Shown here: positions 60,916-64,000 of the stretch, piece after piece
Layout of the letters: every line of letters starts with the position of its first letter
Numbering within the stretch: position 1 is the first letter of the stretch
NCBI GenBank assembly: GCA_022710585.1
Contig: JAKLGV010000007.1
Span: forward strand, 40,908-104,907
Reading direction: 5' to 3'
Length of the DNA stretch: 64,000 nucleotides
Origin: Deltaproteobacteria bacterium
GTDB taxonomy: Bacteria; Desulfobacterota; Syntrophia; Syntrophales; Smithellaceae
The notes under the pieces: model-generated
Seen by the model: only the letters and a program-made list of their open reading frames with translations
Databases searched by the model: none
Told to the model about the DNA's origin: nothing
Program-made: the position numbers and the translations under genes

Positions 60916-61308
60916 ATGTCCGAGAAAGACCTGCAGAAAACTGAAAATACAGCGGCAACGGAAAGAATCCGTAATGTAAAGACTTTTCTGCCGCGGGTGG
61001 ATATTTATGAAACCAAAGACGCGCTGTTTCTGATTGCGGATATGCCGGGCGTGGATGAGCAGACGGTTGATGTGGAACTGGAAAAAAATATTCTGACGAT
61101 TAGCGGACGGGTGGAAAACGGAAGAGTGCAGGATTACAGCCTGGTATTTTCCGAATACGAAGTCGGCGATTACGAAAGATCCTTCACGCTGTCGGATGAA
61201 ATTGACAAGGATAAAATCAAAGCGACAGTCCGGCAGGGTGTTTTGAGGCTGGAATTGCCGAAAGCGGAGAAGGTCAAGCCGAAAAAAATCGCCATCAATG
61301 CGGCGTAA
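60916..61308 (+). CDS. Small heat-shock protein Hsp20, copy 2
   Basis: 130 residues. It has a short N-terminal arm (about 30 residues, EKTENTAATERIRNVK) and a full alpha-crystallin domain: VDIYETKDALFLIADMPGVDEQTVDVELEKNILTISG, then RQGVLRLELPKAEKVKPKKI. It is the shortest of the trio, and differs most in the N-terminal arm, which usually sets oligomer size and partner choice. AAAGGAGG precedes ATG 60916 by 9 nt. It lies 16 nt after copy 1. Confidence 0.95.
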   Translation: MSEKDLQKTENTAATERIRNVKTFLPRVDIYETKDALFLIADMPGVDEQTVDVELEKNILTISGRVENGRVQDYSLVFSEYEVGDYERSFTLSDEIDKDKIKATVRQGVLRLELPKAEKVKPKKIAINAA

Positions 61309-61337
61309 GAAAAAATTAAAATTTAAGAAAGGAGGAC

Positions 61338-61826
61338 ATGATGATGAAAGTAAGAAACCTTTTACCGGACATAGCCCGGAAAACGAGAGAGGTTGATCAT
61401 CCCTTCTATTCTTTGCAAAGAGAGATGAACAGCCTGTTTGACAATTTCTTCCGGGGATTTGACCTGGCACCCCGCGGTCTGGCCGCCGGCGTCTTTTCCC
61501 CTTCTATCGATGTCAAGGAAAATGACAAAGAGTATATGATCAAGGCAGAGCTTCCCGGCGTCGAAGAAAAAGACATTGATGTGACCGTGACCAGCGACTC
61601 GGTCACCATCAGGGGCGAGAAAAAGGAAGAAAAAGAAGATAAGGACAAGAATTACTATTATATGGAAAGATCCTACGGATCGTTCAGCCGCGTGATTCCG
61701 CTGGAAGGAGAAATAGAGGCAGCGAAAGCGGAAGCGAAATTCAAAAACGGCATTCTGGACATCAAGATTCCCAAGAATCAGAGCGCCAAAGCCAAGGGAA
61801 CCAAAGTGCCCATTAAAGCCGCTTAA
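61338..61826 (+). CDS. Small heat-shock protein Hsp20, copy 3
   Basis: 162 residues. An N-terminal arm with REMNSLFDNFFRGFDL, then the alpha-crystallin domain SPSIDVKENDKEYMIKAELPGVEEKDIDVTV and FKNGILDIKIPKNQSAKAKG. A Lys/Glu-rich loop (KKEEKEDKDKNYYYMERSYG) is longer than in the other two copies. Start ATG 61338 or 61341, with AAAGGAGG upstream. Ends the operon at a strong terminator. Confidence 0.95.
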   Translation: MMMKVRNLLPDIARKTREVDHPFYSLQREMNSLFDNFFRGFDLAPRGLAAGVFSPSIDVKENDKEYMIKAELPGVEEKDIDVTVTSDSVTIRGEKKEEKEDKDKNYYYMERSYGSFSRVIPLEGEIEAAKAEAKFKNGILDIKIPKNQSAKAKGTKVPIKAA

Positions 61827-61831
61827 CAGCA

Positions 61832-61872
61832 AGCCCGCCTCTCGCAACAAAACGAGAGGCGGGCTTTTTCTT
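61832..61872 (+). terminator. Terminator of the hsp20 operon
   Basis: AGCCCGCCTCTCG (61832-61844) pairs perfectly with CGAGAGGCGGGCT (61853-61865), followed by TTTTCTTTC. A 13-bp GC-rich stem with U-tract. Confidence 0.95.
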
Positions 61873-61963
61873 TCTGTGATATCATTATCAAAAGATTTCT
61901 ACCGGAGTCTATCCCGCGTGTACGGGTGGCGAAATGACAAATGGATAATCGTGCAAAGGCTCT

Positions 61964-62947
61964 TTAGAAAATACCTTGCACGCGATCGATATCCTCTTTG
62001 GCGTCCGCAACCAGTCTTTCCATCAGCTCTTTACATGTGGGAATATCCCGGATCAGTCCGACGGATTGTCCCATCATCATGGGCGCGTCATCCACATTGC
62101 CGGATTCCCACGCGGCCTTGACTCGGTTGCCGGCGATGAGCGGGATGAGCTTCTCCAGCCCGCCTCCCGTCGCTTCGACAGCCAAAACGTCTTCCACAAG
62201 CTTGTTTTTGATCGCCCGTCCCTGCAGGCCGATGGATTTGCAGATGAGCGCTGTCTCAAATTCCTGCCGCCGAATAATTTCCTGTTTGATATTGTCGTGG
62301 ACTTCGCACTCTTTCGTGGCGACAAAGCGGGTTGCCATCATGACGCCCTGAGCGCCCAGCGCCAGCGCCGCCGCCAGTGTTCGCCCGTCGGCGATCCCTC
62401 CGACCGTTACCACGGGAATCTTCACGGTTTCGGCAATGCGCGGCGTGAGAACCATGGTGGTCACATCGTCGTCGAGCGGATGGCCGCCTTCCTCGATGCC
62501 GGCGGCGTAGATGCCGTCGTAGCCGGCTTTTTCCGCGTGCACGGCGTGGCGGACCGAGCCGACCTTGTGGAATAATTTTACACCGGCCTTTTTCAGAATG
62601 TCGATGAATTCCCTGCCCACGGCCTTGTCGAGGGGGGTGCCGGATATTTCCAGTCCGGCAACCTTTTCCTCGGCGCAGACCTTCAGATACATTTTGTGAT
62701 GCTCGGCCGTAATATGCACCGACGGCAGAATGGTGACGTTCACCATAAACGGCCTGTCGGTCAATTGTCGGGTCTGCCGGATGGCTTCTCGGAACTCTTC
62801 CTCGGTGGCGTAGTTGCCCGCCGTCAGATTTCCGAGCCCGCCGGCATTCGAGACGGCCGCGCAGAGCGTCGGTTTGCAAAGCCACATCATCGCTCCGCAG
62901 ATAATGGGATATTGAACTCCGAACATTTCAGTAATGGCTGTTTTCAT
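61964..62947 (-). CDS. Nitronate monooxygenase / 2-nitropropane dioxygenase-like FMN protein
   Basis: About 327 residues, TIM-barrel FMN enzyme. FGVQYPIICGAMMWLCKPTLCAAVSNAGGLGNLTAGN is the opening, EEGGHPLDDDVTTMVLTPRI carries the active-site region, and IPVVTVGGIADGRTLAAALALGAQGVMMATRFVATKE binds FMN phosphate. FabK-type enoyl-ACP reductases share this fold. In an anaerobe the reaction is more likely a reduction than a monooxygenation. It converges with hsp20 copy 3 and shares a strand with the crotonase gene upstream. ATG 62947 chosen for its GGAAAGG. Confidence 0.85.
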   Translation of the reverse strand: MKTAITEMFGVQYPIICGAMMWLCKPTLCAAVSNAGGLGNLTAGNYATEEEFREAIRQTRQLTDRPFMVNVTILPSVHITAEHHKMYLKVCAEEKVAGLEISGTPLDKAVGREFIDILKKAGVKLFHKVGSVRHAVHAEKAGYDGIYAAGIEEGGHPLDDDVTTMVLTPRIAETVKIPVVTVGGIADGRTLAAALALGAQGVMMATRFVATKECEVHDNIKQEIIRRQEFETALICKSIGLQGRAIKNKLVEDVLAVEATGGGLEKLIPLIAGNRVKAAWESGNVDDAPMMMGQSVGLIRDIPTCKELMERLVADAKEDIDRVQGIF

Positions 62948-62991
62948 GCGTTCTTTACCTTTCCGTGGCTTCAAAAAACTTTTCTGGATCG

Positions 62992-63717
62992 CTATTCCAT
63001 CATCACCAGAGCAGAAATCTTCGATGTCGGCGGCATAAAGTCGTCATCCAGGACTTTGATAATGTCGGCATAAAGCCGTTTTTTTAGTTCGCCGAAAATG
63101 GCGCGTTTTTTCTGGAAGGTCTTGGCAAATGCTATCGCAGTCGCCATCAGCTCTTCCTGATTGGCGCAGGCTTTGACGATAATGTTGTTCTTTTCCAGCT
63201 CGGCCGCCGTGAAACGATTCCCGGTGAGCTGCATCTGCGACAGGAGATGCATGGGAATGGCCTTTTTCACGAAAGCGTTCATGCCCCAGCGGAAAGGAAT
63301 GCTGATGTTGACTTCGGGGAAGCAGAAGAAGCCTTTGTCTGAGCGCATGAAGCGGAAATCGCAGGCGCACGTTAATATGGATCCGTTGCCGAAGGCGTGG
63401 CCGTTGATGGCCGCGATGACCGGTATGGGATAAAGCAGCAGTTTTTTAAAGACGACATCCATTTCATTGATGAAGTCGGTCACCGGCTGATGCTCATTTT
63501 TCTGCATCTGCCCCATGATCCATTCCACGTCGATGCCCTGCGAAAAATTCTTCGCGTCATTGGATGTGATAATCAGGGCGGTGATGGTTTTATCCGCGAT
63601 GATCTCATCCAGCATCGCGTTTAAGGCCGAGGAAAATACAAGATTCTGCCTGTTCTCGCCATTGGTCAGCGTGAGAATGGCAACGGTTTCATCTTTTACC
63701 CAATTCATAATCGACAT
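62992..63717 (-). CDS. Enoyl-CoA hydratase/isomerase (crotonase) family protein
   Basis: 241 residues. The crotonase oxyanion-hole segments are present: ALIITSNDAKNFSQGIDVEWI and PVIAAINGHAFGNGSILTCACDFRFM. The usual catalytic Glu pair is not obvious in the latter, and residues FCFPEVNISIPFRWGMNAF show the E-V-x-I motif with one Glu. Hydratase, isomerase or hydrolase activity on an acyl-CoA is therefore uncertain. The gene is 44 nt upstream of the nitronate monooxygenase-like gene, so the two may act together. Confidence 0.85.
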   Translation of the reverse strand: MSIMNWVKDETVAILTLTNGENRQNLVFSSALNAMLDEIIADKTITALIITSNDAKNFSQGIDVEWIMGQMQKNEHQPVTDFINEMDVVFKKLLLYPIPVIAAINGHAFGNGSILTCACDFRFMRSDKGFFCFPEVNISIPFRWGMNAFVKKAIPMHLLSQMQLTGNRFTAAELEKNNIIVKACANQEELMATAIAFAKTFQKKRAIFGELKKRLYADIIKVLDDDFMPPTSKISALVMME

Positions 63718-63976
63718 AAGCTTACCTCTCTTTTTTCAAAATGTATTCCGGCAGCCGGATGGCCGCATTTCCAAATATTTCAGCACGATAAACTGATAGC
63801 TCCTGTATCCTGAGCGTAATCAGGTTCTGGAGTATAAGAAGTCCCCTCTTTTATGTCAAGAATATAATAACCCTCGAATTGCCTCAAATAAAATGTTACC
63901 GAAGGGATGAATAAAAAGGATACGTTGACTCATAAACCGATGTTACCGAGAAAGATTCGGAAACGGAGGTTAAATT

Positions 63977-64000
63977 ATGAGTCCCAAGTCGAAGGAAGAA
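63977..64000 (+). CDS. Start of an unidentified gene cut by the window edge
   Basis: ATG 63977 is preceded by CGGAGG at 7-8 nt spacing, and the eight visible codons read MSPKSKEE. TetR-type regulators often begin in this way, but eight residues do not identify a family. Divergent from the crotonase gene, with about 260 nt between them. Confidence 0.45.

Noticed and set aside
1..64000. CRISPR arrays, tRNA or rRNA genes, prophage
   Set aside because: No regularly spaced direct repeats, cloverleaf-like genes with acceptor ends, ribosomal motifs or phage structural genes were recognised by eye; a tRNA scan could overturn this for tRNAs.

Overview
The window reads as chromosome of a strictly anaerobic, Gram-negative deltaproteobacterium-like organism, most plausibly of the Syntrophus/Smithella type. 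This is inference from gene content, not a database result. The grounds are a split B12-dependent methylmalonyl-CoA mutase with MeaB, a Tat-exported selenocysteine formate dehydrogenase, nickel uptake under a NikR-type regulator with LarE, TonB-dependent corrinoid uptake with cobamide salvage and remodelling, and several ECF transporters. Coding density is high and base composition moderate. No rRNA, tRNA, CRISPR array, prophage or complete insertion sequence was recognised.

Layout. 1-4768: branched-chain amino-acid ABC operon (livK partial, livH, livM, livG, livF), interrupted after livK by a DUF559 nuclease-like gene wrapped in G/C-run hairpins. 4868-7585: UbiA-type prenyltransferase, cytochrome b5/DUF2231 membrane protein, cupin and a small unknown protein. 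7639-12268 (minus): TerC-like protein, then mcmA1-mcmA2-meaB-cobO, which couples methylmalonyl-CoA mutase, its G-protein chaperone and adenosylcobalamin formation; a 119-bp inverted-repeat element lies between mcmA1 and mcmA2. 12470-14967: cold-shock protein with terminator, a TlpA-like thioredoxin, a peroxiredoxin and a TetR regulator. 14985-20327: ModE-like helix-turn-helix protein, LarE, NikR, and a minus-strand operon of an outer-membrane barrel plus NikMN-NikQ-NikO, headed by a NikR-like operator. 20662-26192: fdhA (with TGA=Sec), fdhB, fdhC and fdhE. 26282-34619: PilZ and flavin-reductase proteins, small secreted proteins, zinc metallopeptidase, 2-hydroxyacid dehydrogenase, IlvD, methyltransferase and a secreted unknown. 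34636-38454: aminotransferase, GMP synthase, lipoprotein hydrolase.

38510-52438 is the richest part. A Tat-exported ferredoxin and a cytochrome b without catalytic subunit are followed by BtuC/BtuD. A cobalamin riboswitch then overlaps the btuD stop and precedes btuB, btuF, cobT, cobS, a CbiR-like cobamide-remodelling enzyme, cobU, two tandem diphthine-ammonia-ligase-like ATP pyrophosphatases and finally bioY-bioM-bioN. Together these could import corrinoids, strip a foreign nucleotide loop, and rebuild a cobamide usable by the mutase. The two ATP pyrophosphatases are the least explained part and the best candidate here for an undescribed function.

52449-64000: RNase D-like exonuclease, PAS/GGDEF sensor, SurE, secreted phospholipase-D-like protein, gmhA-grpE-dnaK (minus) facing three tandem Hsp20 genes (plus) across a shared promoter region, then a nitronate monooxygenase-like protein, a crotonase-family protein and the first codons of a gene cut by the window edge.
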